DNA from: a bacterium D16-56
GTDB taxonomy: Bacteria > Bacillota > Clostridia > Lachnospirales > Lachnospiraceae
DNA length: 64,000 nucleotides
NCBI GenBank assembly: GCA_003611875.1
Contig: RAYY01000027.1
Coordinates: 1 to 64,000, forward strand
Direction of reading: 5' to 3'
The notes beneath the pieces are model-generated. The model did no database searches and was not told where the DNA came from. It worked only from the letters and a program-made list of their open reading frames with translations. This document shows positions 53,048 through 60,969 of the stretch, piece after piece. Within the stretch, counting starts at the first letter, position 1. Every line of letters starts with the position of its first letter. The position numbers and the translations under genes are program-made.

Positions 53048-54154
53048 ATGGAAATATTGAAAGTGCAACTTGATAAGGTGAAGACAGCTGGGAATGAATT
53101 GTTTGGATACAGAGATAAAATTTCAGTTTGTCAAAGCAACATCGAGACAATTTATAAAAATTTAAGGAGCAAAATTGTCTGTGAGGAACAGATTGGAAAA
53201 CGTCTCAGAGAGCTTTCCACAGCGATGGAAAAGAGTTATGAAGATATGGAAACAATGGGGGAAAAATTAGATACTATTTGTTATTTATATGACAAGACAG
53301 AGAAAGGGATAGCAGGGAGCTGTACTGAAACAGTATCGTATGGGAATACGAAGATTTTCGATCAGAATGGAAGTTATGGAGGAGATCAGTTTGCACCAGC
53401 GGCATTGGCTGAAGATAAAGAAAGTGACGAATGGAAGGATTTAGTAGCAATTATCCAAAATACATATCCCAACATAAAAGATCCAGAGGAAACAGAGGCT
53501 CTTATGCAAAAGTTAAAAAGCGAAGGCTGTGGTTATGTAGCAATGGTTAATATGATTTTTATTGAATATGAGGGAAGGGAAAAGGAGTTTGAGGAAGATT
53601 TTGGATTTCCTATGTATAAAAATGGAGAATTGAACTATAACGAATTACTTGTTGACATATATTGTAGGACGGATAATCATAATAAGAATTGGCTAGGAAA
53701 AGATAAATATTATAAAAACGAAGATTATACTTATGGGACTGATGAGGGGGATGGATTCTTCTATTGGTTGAATTTTAAAAACAGACGTAAATTGGACGAA
53801 ACGGGAAACGGCCAGGATTGTGAAACCATGGCCTATAGGATGAATTTATATATGAAAGAAAAAGGGGTGGATAGAAAGGTCAAGGTTGAAAACGTGGAAC
53901 TTTCTCCTGACCATCTTCAATATACGCAGCTAACAGATGGAAAATATGTTGTAGTGTCAGCAAAGAATTTTGAATTATTTAATTCAGATAATTCTTCAGC
54001 TACTGGTGGGGAGCGTGTGGGTACAGAAATGAGACATGTTATGATAGTAACAGGTGTAACATCTGACGGACGTTATATTGTATCAACAAATGGAGGAAAG
54101 TTTTACCTTGATCCAAAGGAATGTGAAAGCATGGAGTTTTATGCGTATTCTTAA
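53048..54154 (+). CDS. Putative T7SS effector with C39/papain-like domain
   Basis: 368 residues. Residues 1-90 are the helical targeting domain shared with the proteins at 50648 and 55898, with Y-D-K-T-E at 81-85. The remaining part fits a papain-like/C39-like peptidase or amidase fold: GCGYVAMVNMI with Cys161, MRHVMIVTG with His330 and STNGGKFYLDP with Asn348, in the expected order and spacing from the C-terminus. So it may cut peptides or cell-wall links in a target. The gene is clearly more AT-rich than the T7SS core, a sign of an exchanged cassette. GAAGGGGAG precedes the ATG. Catalytic assignment is by eye and not proven. Confidence 0.65.
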   Translation: MEILKVQLDKVKTAGNELFGYRDKISVCQSNIETIYKNLRSKIVCEEQIGKRLRELSTAMEKSYEDMETMGEKLDTICYLYDKTEKGIAGSCTETVSYGNTKIFDQNGSYGGDQFAPAALAEDKESDEWKDLVAIIQNTYPNIKDPEETEALMQKLKSEGCGYVAMVNMIFIEYEGREKEFEEDFGFPMYKNGELNYNELLVDIYCRTDNHNKNWLGKDKYYKNEDYTYGTDEGDGFFYWLNFKNRRKLDETGNGQDCETMAYRMNLYMKEKGVDRKVKVENVELSPDHLQYTQLTDGKYVVVSAKNFELFNSDNSSATGGERVGTEMRHVMIVTGVTSDGRYIVSTNGGKFYLDPKECESMEFYAYS

Positions 54155-54267
54155 TGATAATGGAAATTAGAAAAGAGGTTTGGTGCAGTCTCTTTTGAAA
54201 AGATAAAGTATGAGGTTTACTGAGAAGACATTAAGTAGACAAATTAAGCAGGGAGGAGGGTCAAATC

Positions 54268-54426
54268 ATGGCATTCAAATATCAATTAAATTTATCAGAA
54301 TTGGGCTGTCTGGTTAGGATGGTTAGTATGGATGCCGGACAAGAATTTCGGAAAGAGGTATTATGGATTTTGGAACAGGCAGTATTTCAGGAAGTCAGTT
54401 ATCAGATTTGCAGAAGGAGGCATTAA
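54268..54426 (+). CDS. Small ORF, 52 residues, overlapping the next gene
   Basis: It starts with ATG after the strongest ribosome site of the area (GGGAGGAGGGTCAAATC) and encodes MAFKYQLNLSELGCLVRM and a short charged tail. It overlaps the start of the 187-residue gene in another frame. It may be a leader peptide, a truncated gene, or the N-terminus of the next protein if a frameshift occurred. No family recognised. Confidence 0.4.
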   Translation: MAFKYQLNLSELGCLVRMVSMDAGQEFRKEVLWILEQAVFQEVSYQICRRRH

Positions 54427-54926
54427 AATATGAAAATACGGTGAGAAATGGCGGGGGAGAGATGGCCTTTATGGCAGTTACTAATTGCTATGGGACATCG
54501 TATGGAGCGAAATTATTTAAGAGTGCTTCAGATAGTATTGTAAATGAGGTTAGAAATGCCATCAATAGTGCTTGGGATAATACGATACATCGTTCATTGG
54601 AAAACATATGGGGTTCTATTTGTGAATTACTGCATATTGATTATGCTGAGATAGATCCAAATGGACCTGTAGCCAAATTTTTAAATTATATAGATAGTAG
54701 ATTAAAGAAAAACGAAATTTTATCTGCAATTACAGGCGTGTTTGAGTGGCCATGTGATGTAATAGAGTTTGCTGCAGAACTTTTAACAGAAGGTAAAAGT
54801 ACTGAAAATCTTTTAAAATTTCTTGAGCTATTGATGCCAGTTCCTATTTTGTGGGATATTGTGCCGCAGGGTTCTTCTGGGGCAACTAGCCAAGGAGGTA
54901 AATATAGAATCGAAACTGGATATTGA
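54363..54926 (+). CDS. Unknown 187-residue protein behind the C39-like effector
   Basis: I do not recognise a family. No signal peptide or clear membrane helix. It is mainly helical, with LKYENTVRNGGGEMAFMAVTNCYGTSYGAKLF near the start and an amphipathic C-terminal half (VFEWPCDVIEFAAELL, LLKFLELLMPVPILW). AAAGAGG precedes its ATG, but a 52-residue frame with a much better ribosome site overlaps its start. Sitting right after an AT-rich effector gene it could be an immunity protein or an effector remnant; position is the only support. Confidence 0.5.
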   Translation: MDFGTGSISGSQLSDLQKEALKYENTVRNGGGEMAFMAVTNCYGTSYGAKLFKSASDSIVNEVRNAINSAWDNTIHRSLENIWGSICELLHIDYAEIDPNGPVAKFLNYIDSRLKKNEILSAITGVFEWPCDVIEFAAELLTEGKSTENLLKFLELLMPVPILWDIVPQGSSGATSQGGKYRIETGY

Positions 54927-54979
54927 ATGGGATGTGGTGTTTTCAATGGCTGTGAGTTTCGAGGGTACGACAGGAAAGA

Positions 54980-55747
54980 ATGGAGATGATACGAATCCTG
55001 GAATTAATAGCATTTTACATATTTATCTTTATCCTTCTAGCTGCATTTGGGGTGTTCCCTTTTGCAAAGACAAATTTAGCACGTCGTTCTTTTATGGCAG
55101 TTTTGTCCCTGATTGATATTGCGGTACTGCTGGCTGTGATATCAGTAAATTTTAACGAACTGGTTCTTGCCTGCATTTTGGTGCCGTTGGTGGTTTTATT
55201 CAGCTCCCTGTATGAAGTTTATCAGGAAAAGAGACATTGTGAGCGACAGGTGCATTTCCAGATTCCGGCAGGTACCTATCAGGTGGATTGTCATCTCACC
55301 CCTGGAATTTTGAAGGGAGTGAGGATGAAAAGTACCACGGGAATTGTGTGGGATGGAAAGTTGATTATTATGCCTCAACCATTTGGGTGCGATGGCGAGG
55401 GGCTGGATGTGGTGTGCAGGCAGTCGGAAGATGATTCGGGAAAATATTTTTGCAGTGAGTATATTTTACAGGGAAGAAAAAAGCCAATAGGTAAATTTTG
55501 GCTGTCAGCCGGCGTACTGGTGTTTTTATTGGGATTCCCGGCGTGTTTTTATCTTGGCAAAGGCGAGCCGGAAGGGTTTTGGATGACTTTGGGCAGCAGG
55601 ATGCTGACGAGCCTGGTATTTGGATTTGCAAGCCTGACTCTTTATGGAAAGGCAGAAAATCGAGTAGTTTTTTTGATGAAGCTTTTATTTGGGGGATTTT
55701 ATGTTCTTGGTGTTGCGGGGGTGTTTTTGTCAATGGCAGGATTCTAA
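54980..55747 (+). CDS. Membrane protein of unknown family (possible immunity protein)
   Basis: 255 residues. Two to three N-terminal membrane helices (LELIAFYIFIFILLAAFGVFPF, SFMAVLSLIDIAVLLAVISV, and a segment around ACILVPLVVLFSSLY) come first. A hydrophilic domain of about 90 residues follows, then three C-terminal helices (FWLSAGVLVFLLGFPACFYL and two more). I do not recognise the family. It lies between the two putative effectors; polytopic proteins in such places often protect against membrane-active toxins, which is inference. The start at 54986 is an alternative. Confidence 0.6.
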   Translation: MEMIRILELIAFYIFIFILLAAFGVFPFAKTNLARRSFMAVLSLIDIAVLLAVISVNFNELVLACILVPLVVLFSSLYEVYQEKRHCERQVHFQIPAGTYQVDCHLTPGILKGVRMKSTTGIVWDGKLIIMPQPFGCDGEGLDVVCRQSEDDSGKYFCSEYILQGRKKPIGKFWLSAGVLVFLLGFPACFYLGKGEPEGFWMTLGSRMLTSLVFGFASLTLYGKAENRVVFLMKLLFGGFYVLGVAGVFLSMAGF

Positions 55748-55772
55748 TGTATCGGTCCCATAAAAGAGTATA

Positions 55773-55849
55773 CTTATTTGCCAAAGGATTGGAAAGTGTC
55801 CTGAAATAATGGAAATATGTTAGCAAATCATTTGGCTCATGGGGTATCA
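55773..55849 (+). repeat. Dispersed intergenic repeat, copy B
   Basis: Counterpart of 15442-15518 with about 70 percent identity over 77 bases without gaps, sharing the block GTCCTGAAAT and the run AATATGT..GCAAAT.ATTTG.CTCA.G.GTAT. It lies directly upstream of the second effector gene. Confidence 0.65.
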
Positions 55850-55897
55850 ATATGCATTAGTCTGTAATTAAGTATCATGAAGGAGGGAGGAAATGTT

Positions 55898-56962
55898 TTG
55901 GAGGAATTTAGAATTAAATCAGGAAGGGTGAGAGGATGCCAGCACGCTATGGGGCGTTATGCAAAAACGATGCGGAACCAGGCAAATGACCTGGATCGTA
56001 TTCGGAACGCTTTGCGTGGGAAAATCAGTTCTGCAGAACAGATTGGGGAACGCATCCGGACGATTTCAACCATTATGGAGGAACAGGCAGTTCATTTTGA
56101 CACTATGGGGGAAAAAGCAGATGTGATTGCCGGGTTGTATGAGCAGGCGGAGAAGAATATTCTGGGAGAGAAGGAAGAATCTCCCTGGGATTTGTGGAGT
56201 CTGTTTAGTGATTTGGTGGGAGAGGTAGGTTTTGCAGGATCCGTTTTTTCATTTGTAACTTCGCTTCCAGAATGGTTTGATAAAGACAATTGGGATGATC
56301 CGATACAGTGGGGTTTGGATACGGCAGGTTCTGTGGTTGATTTTGTTAGTTCTGTGATTGATATGGATGACTGGAAATCGATTGATGACTGGTTTGGGGC
56401 AGGCAAGTATTGGGATTGGGATGGATTGGGCGATTTTGCAGATGATTTATCAGATCTTGGTACGTGGAACAGCTTTAAAAAGAAGTTTAATACCAGTTTT
56501 CAGCATGAAATGGAAGATTCTATAAGCTTTGTAAGTGATTCTGGATGGTCAAAGGCTTTGGGGATTATCGGGTCAGTCATTACAGTAGGAACTATAGCAT
56601 ATGACAATTACAAGGAATGGGACTCTGGGGAAATCACTGTAGAGAGGGCCGTTGCAGAAACAATCAATGAGGTTGCTGTTGATTGGGTAATTGGAATTGG
56701 TATGACGGCTTTGGCTACAGCAGTGCTTCCTGTAGGCGCACCTGCCGTAGCAGTGGGGGCAGTGGCAGCAGGGGTAACATGGCTGGCAGATTGTGTTTGT
56801 GAAGGCATTACCGGAAAGGGTCTAACAGAAACCATTTCGGATGCAGCGCTGGATGTGAAAACAATAAAATGGGATATAGGTACAGAGGCTGTCAGTGTTA
56901 TAGGGGACGGCTTATCAGAGACCGTAGGCACCATATCGGACTGGTGGGTAAGCTTGTGGTGA
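55898..56962 (+). CDS. Putative T7SS effector with Gly/Ala-rich hydrophobic C-terminal region
   Basis: 354 residues from a TTG start eight bases after AGGAGGGAGG; an ATG at 55877 is in frame but overlaps that site. Residues 1-85 are the targeting domain shared with 50648 and 53048, with Y-E-Q-A-E. A Trp/Asp-rich middle (EWFDKDNWDDPIQWGLD, DDWFGAGKYWDWDGLGDF) leads to a hydrophobic Gly/Ala-rich stretch (VIGIGMTALATAVLPVGAPAVAVGAVAAGVTW) that could insert in a membrane. No known catalytic toxin domain is seen, so a pore-forming or membrane-acting effector is one option. A DUF4176 protein follows. Confidence 0.65.
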   Translation: MEEFRIKSGRVRGCQHAMGRYAKTMRNQANDLDRIRNALRGKISSAEQIGERIRTISTIMEEQAVHFDTMGEKADVIAGLYEQAEKNILGEKEESPWDLWSLFSDLVGEVGFAGSVFSFVTSLPEWFDKDNWDDPIQWGLDTAGSVVDFVSSVIDMDDWKSIDDWFGAGKYWDWDGLGDFADDLSDLGTWNSFKKKFNTSFQHEMEDSISFVSDSGWSKALGIIGSVITVGTIAYDNYKEWDSGEITVERAVAETINEVAVDWVIGIGMTALATAVLPVGAPAVAVGAVAAGVTWLADCVCEGITGKGLTETISDAALDVKTIKWDIGTEAVSVIGDGLSETVGTISDWWVSLW

Positions 56963-57060
56963 CAGAGATGCCATACCTCTTAGAGTGTGGGGGCTAATGC
57001 AGGAATGCTCGAATCGGTATAAAAAATAGAATACTACATAATTAAAAAGGAGATTAAAAA

Positions 57061-57342
57061 ATGAATATTAAGGAATTATTGCCAATCGGTTCTGTAGTGC
57101 TTTTGAAGGGTGGAAAAAAAAGGCTGATGGTTTTCGGCGTGAAGCAGAAAAAGGGGGATACAGGGGAAGAATTTGATTATATCGGTGTGATTTACCCAGA
57201 GGGAAATGTGGGGAATCAGGGACAGTTTTTATTCAATCACAAGGATATTGCCCAGGTGTATTTCAAGGGATTTGAAGACAGCGAGAGGGAGGAATTTTTG
57301 ACAAAACTGGATGCGTATTATGCCAGGAAAAATGAGAATTAA
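57061..57342 (+). CDS. DUF4176-family protein
   Basis: 93 residues. MNIKELLPIGSVVLLKGGKKRLMVFGVKQKKGD, followed by YIGVIYPEGNVGNQGQFLFNHKDIAQVYFKGF, is the DUF4176 pattern. These small soluble proteins are regularly found in Firmicute T7SS/LXG loci; their job is not defined to my knowledge. AAAAGGAGATT precedes the ATG. It is the last gene of the locus before two terminators and may be the partner or immunity protein of the preceding effector. Confidence 0.82.
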   Translation: MNIKELLPIGSVVLLKGGKKRLMVFGVKQKKGDTGEEFDYIGVIYPEGNVGNQGQFLFNHKDIAQVYFKGFEDSEREEFLTKLDAYYARKNEN

Positions 57343-57361
57343 ATGTCAGCATAAATTTTGG

Positions 57362-57402
57362 AAAGCAGCTCTGAAGCATATGTTGCGCTTTTGAGCTGCT
57401 TT
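57362..57402 (+). terminator. First terminator after the T7SS-like locus
   Basis: AAAGCAGCTC and GAGCTGCTTT pair in a 10-bp perfect stem followed by T. Confidence 0.75.
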
Positions 57403-57453
57403 TTAAAATTTTGTGTCATCTTATCGTAGATTAGCATTTTCCAGCAGAGGGAC

Positions 57454-57478
57454 AGCGGCCATTTTATGGCTGCTTTTT
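57454..57478 (+). terminator. Second terminator after the T7SS-like locus
   Basis: AGCGGCCAT and ATGGCTGCT form a 9-bp stem (one G-T pair) with a 3-base loop and a T5 tail. The double terminator closes the locus. Confidence 0.75.
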
Positions 57479-57597
57479 CCTATTATAGCAAAGGCAGGTT
57501 AGAACCCATAAAGAAAAATTGTATTGGCTGTCTTTTTATGATAAAATAGAGTTGTACTCACAGGTGATGCATGAAACTTTGAGAAAGGAATGCGGAT

Positions 57598-59208
57598 ATG
57601 GGAAAATACTTGAATAGCAGAGTACCGTTTGAAGCATACAAAGAAATTGCCAGAACGCGGTTTTTTGTGGATAAATCATTGCTCCTTGAAGATATCTTAA
57701 GTGCGGTGGAAATAGACGGCCAGAAATATTTATGTATCACAAGACCTCGAAGGTTTGGAAAAAGTGTTATGGCAAATATGGTTGCTGCATTTTTTGGAAA
57801 GGCTGTTGATGCGGGAGAATTATTTGAAAGGCTGGCGGTTGCCAGGAATGAAAGCTATAAGGCCCATTTGAATCAACATAATGTTGTTTACATTGATTTC
57901 AGCGAAGTTCCAAGGGATTGTACAAATTACGGACAGTATATTGCCCGCATACAGGACGGGGTCAACAAGGACCTTGCCAGAGTGTATGTTGATCTGTCAA
58001 TTGACACAACAAGAGCAACCTGGGATATTATGTCAGATATTTTTCAGGAAAAAGGTGAGAAATTTGTTTTTGTAATGGATGAGTGGGATGCAATGTTTCA
58101 TATGTCATTCATTACTCAGGAGGATAAAGAGGCATATTTATTGTTTTTGAAATCATTATTAAAAGGAAAAGTCTATGTGGAGCTGGCTTATATGACAGGA
58201 GTTTTGCCAATTGCTAAATACTCCGGCGGTTCAGAGCTGAATATGTTTTTAGAATATGATATGGCGACCAAAAAGAAATTCAGTGAATATTTTGGATTCT
58301 TAGATTCCGAGGTTGATAAATTGTTTGAAATATATCAAAAAGAAACGGATGAACCTGCAATCACCAGAGAAGAACTGAGAATCTGGTATGATGGTTATTG
58401 TACGGCAAAAGGGAAACGGATTTATAACCCTCGGTCAGTTGTATGCGCTTTGACGGACAATGAATTGTCTAATTATTGGACCAGCTCAGGACCCTATGAT
58501 GAAATCTTTTACTATATTCGTAATAATATCCGGGATGTAAGGGATGATATTGTCCTGATGGTGTCAGGAGAACCGGTTTCGATTGCCCTTCAGGGGTATG
58601 CCGTCACAGGAACGGAGCTTAAAACAAAAAATCAGATTTATTCAGCCATGGTGGTGTACGGACTTTTAACCTATGAGAATAAGACGGTTTCTGTTCCCAA
58701 TAAAGAGCTGATGGATAAGTTTAATGAGCTTCTTTTAAATAATGACAGTCTGGGATATGTTTACAGCCTGGCTAGAGAATCGGAACGGATGCTGGCGGCT
58801 ACGCTGGCAGGGGATACAGATACCATGGCAGATATCCTTGAGTTTGCTCACAATACAGAGTCGCCAATCTTCTCTTATAATAGTGAGATTGAATTGGCTG
58901 CTGTAATTAATCTTGTATATCTTGCAGCACGGGACAGATATCGTGTGGAGCGGGAGGATAAGGCAGGAAAAGGGTATGTAGATTTCATCTTTTATCCAGA
59001 GATAAAGGGTGGAGTTGCTATGATTTTAGAGTTGAAAGCAGGAGGTACACCTAAAAAAGCAATTCAGCAGATAAGGGATAAGAATTATGTGCTGCGGCTG
59101 AGAGGAAAGCTGGGGGAGGAACCTAAATATACAGGGAAGGTTCTGGCAGTCGGGATCAGCTATAACAAAAAGACGAAGAAACATTCTTGTAAGGTGGAGG
59201 TGCTGTAG
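57598..59208 (+). CDS. AAA-ATPase-like / PD-(D/E)XK nuclease fusion protein
   Basis: 536 residues. The N-terminal AAA-ATPase-like domain has VDKSLLLEDIL, the P-loop TRPRRFGKSVMANMV and the Walker B-like FVFVMDEWD. The C-terminal DUF1703 region has the nuclease core GKGYVDFIFYP and ILELKAGG. This family is very common, often in many copies, in Lachnospiraceae and Bacteroidetes; its function is unsettled (suggested roles include mobile-element or defence functions). It stands alone with its own ribosome site, upstream of a long hairpin. Confidence 0.88.
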   Translation: MGKYLNSRVPFEAYKEIARTRFFVDKSLLLEDILSAVEIDGQKYLCITRPRRFGKSVMANMVAAFFGKAVDAGELFERLAVARNESYKAHLNQHNVVYIDFSEVPRDCTNYGQYIARIQDGVNKDLARVYVDLSIDTTRATWDIMSDIFQEKGEKFVFVMDEWDAMFHMSFITQEDKEAYLLFLKSLLKGKVYVELAYMTGVLPIAKYSGGSELNMFLEYDMATKKKFSEYFGFLDSEVDKLFEIYQKETDEPAITREELRIWYDGYCTAKGKRIYNPRSVVCALTDNELSNYWTSSGPYDEIFYYIRNNIRDVRDDIVLMVSGEPVSIALQGYAVTGTELKTKNQIYSAMVVYGLLTYENKTVSVPNKELMDKFNELLLNNDSLGYVYSLARESERMLAATLAGDTDTMADILEFAHNTESPIFSYNSEIELAAVINLVYLAARDRYRVEREDKAGKGYVDFIFYPEIKGGVAMILELKAGGTPKKAIQQIRDKNYVLRLRGKLGEEPKYTGKVLAVGISYNKKTKKHSCKVEVL

Positions 59209-59318
59209 AGGATTTAGGGTATTCTTAAGTAGAATAAAAGCCATATAATTGTTGGCATAGCAGAAGCATAAAAATAAAATTTGTATTGTTGTCTCAATAA
59301 ACAAGGGAAAAAGATAAG

Positions 59319-59415
59319 GGTCTGTCGCAAAATGCAGCTTATATACAATATATGGATGAAACTTCTCTGGTTTCAGCATGGTATCTTGTATATAGCGGCT
59401 ATTTTGCGACAGACC
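59319..59415. repeat. 97-bp near-palindrome between convergent genes (MITE or bidirectional terminator)
   Basis: GGTCTGTCGCAAAAT and ATTTTGCGACAGACC are perfect 15-bp ends. Further in, TATATACAA pairs with TTGTATATA and GAAAC with GTTTC, so the whole segment can fold into one long hairpin. Its place between two converging genes suits a bidirectional terminator; the perfect terminal repeats also suit a miniature transposable element. No clear target duplication is seen. Confidence 0.7.
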
Positions 59416-59425
59416 TTTTACAATT

Positions 59426-60711
59426 TTAGTTATGTTCTTTTTTGCTCTTTTTGATGGTGTTTAAAATATAAGTACTCAGCAAAAATCCTCCTGCTGCAAA
59501 GACTGCCATGATGATGTAAACGATACGGTAACCGGTCAGACCGTCAAATTTATCTAGGATTCCGCCATATACGGCATACATAAATGCACCGGGCAGATAT
59601 CCGATAAAGGAACCCATTGACATGGCAGAACCTGTGATCTCACGGGGCACATGAACTTCATCCATAGGAGCAAAGAAAATGGCACGCATACTGTAAACAC
59701 AGGCGCTGATGGTCAGGGTAATAAACATTCCCAAAAAGATTCCCATGGTTTGGTGAGGTAATATGGAAAAAATGACTAAGATTGCTCCAACGATCACAAA
59801 TGCGATTTGTAGGTACCGGGTGGCGGAATGGAGGACTTTATCGGTAATAAAACCGCCAACGGGTCCGCCTAGCATTTTCAGTCCATACTGGTTGATGATT
59901 CCATAAACGCCTACCAGGGCGGCGGGAAGGGCATAGGCTTCTTCCAGGAATGGAATAAAATAAGTAAGTCCGCAGTAAACGCTGTATACAAAAAACACAT
60001 TGAAAGATACCAACCAGATGTTTTTGTTTTTCAGGGCACGAACCACACCTTCCCAGGCACGTTTGTTTGCATTAGTATCTTTTGTTACCGTATGGTCAGC
60101 CTGTGTAGCAGGAGCATTGTCTGGTTCCAGCAGAAAATACATGATGACGCCGATCACACCGGGAACAATGGAGTAGAATAGGATCGCCATTTTAAGGCCG
60201 GTTGCCGTGCTTCCCAGTGCGGAGAAGATTTCAAGAGCACCAAAAGCGATAATGGTGTCCATCAATCCTCTTCCGGCTTCCATGATGCCGAACATGCGTC
60301 CCTGTTCGTCTTCATTACCCAGGAGACGGACTGTCTTAAGCATGGTAGGCCAGTACAGCATATCGGCACAAATAGCTAAAAGACAGTAAATCAGAAGGAA
60401 TACAGGGTAGGACGGAAACGTGGAAAGGCAAATCCCACATGCACAGATACTAATCAGGGACAGAGGAATCATAATTTTTTTGAGACCCGGTCTGTCAGAT
60501 AAATGGAAGCCAAAAAACCAAAGGTGGAGATCAGGCCGGCAATGCTCATGGCAGTTCCGATCTGTGTATGGGACAGTCCCATAAATTCCTGCATTGGCAC
60601 ATAAAAAGCATCTTTTAAAAAGCCCAGCTTGTAGATGGTGCCGGCTCCCAGCATCAGGATCCCGAAGGAGATCCATTTTTTATCGACAGTTCCTTTTCGT
60701 TGTTCAGACAT
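59426..60711 (-). pseudogene. MFS transporter split by a frameshift in a 7-base A/T run
   Basis: The N-terminal 79 residues (MSEQRKGTVDKKWISFGILMLGAGTIYKLGF to YLTDRVSKK) are in one frame. The remaining 340 or so residues (KIMIPLSLISICACGICLS to TIKKSKKEHN) continue in the next frame. The break is at A7 on the coding strand (60475-60481): eight A would restore one MFS protein of about 420 residues with 12 membrane segments. The tract reads A-AAA-AAA in the zero frame, which is also a canonical -1 slippery sequence, so programmed frameshifting cannot be excluded. It is divergent from the DeoR gene and has a good promoter. Substrate unknown. Confidence 0.85.
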
Positions 60712-60743
60712 AATGGCTTACCTCGTTCTCTTGGATTTTAATG

Positions 60744-60792
60744 AAATGGATTTGACAACTCTAAGTATAGTTGTGTTTTTGTGTAATGTCAA
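60744..60792 (-). promoter_or_regulatory. Minus-strand promoter and operator-like repeat for the MFS gene
   Basis: On the minus strand, TTGACA (60787-60792), 17 bp and TATACT (60764-60769) form a near-consensus promoter. Directly downstream lies one copy (60744-60758) of AAATGGATTTGACAA (plus-strand reading), the same 15 bases found after the DeoR promoter. Confidence 0.75.
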
Positions 60793-60895
60793 GTAGAAAT
60801 GTGCAAAAAGTTGTAAAAATATGCAAAAATAGCGAAAAGAAAAAGATGTATATAAGGAAAGAGTTGTATTTGTGTGTAAAAAAAGAAATAGCATA

Positions 60896-60949
60896 TTGCA
60901 ATTTATGTAAAAATGTGGTATTATTACAACTGAAAAATGGATTTGACAA
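60896..60949 (+). promoter_or_regulatory. Plus-strand promoter and operator-like repeat for the DeoR gene
   Basis: TTGCAA (60896-60901), 17 bp and TATTAT (60919-60924), followed at 60935-60949 by the second exact copy of AAATGGATTTGACAA. The copies lie just after the -10 in both directions, where a repressor would act; DeoR itself is the likely binder. Confidence 0.75.
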
Positions 60950-60969
60950 GACAGAAGGGAAGAAGATAA

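Noticed and set aside
60482-60676. Alternative N-terminus of the MFS protein in the downstream frame
   Set aside because: Those first 65 or so residues are not hydrophobic MFS sequence; the real N-terminus is in the other frame, so this is a frameshift and not an alternative start.
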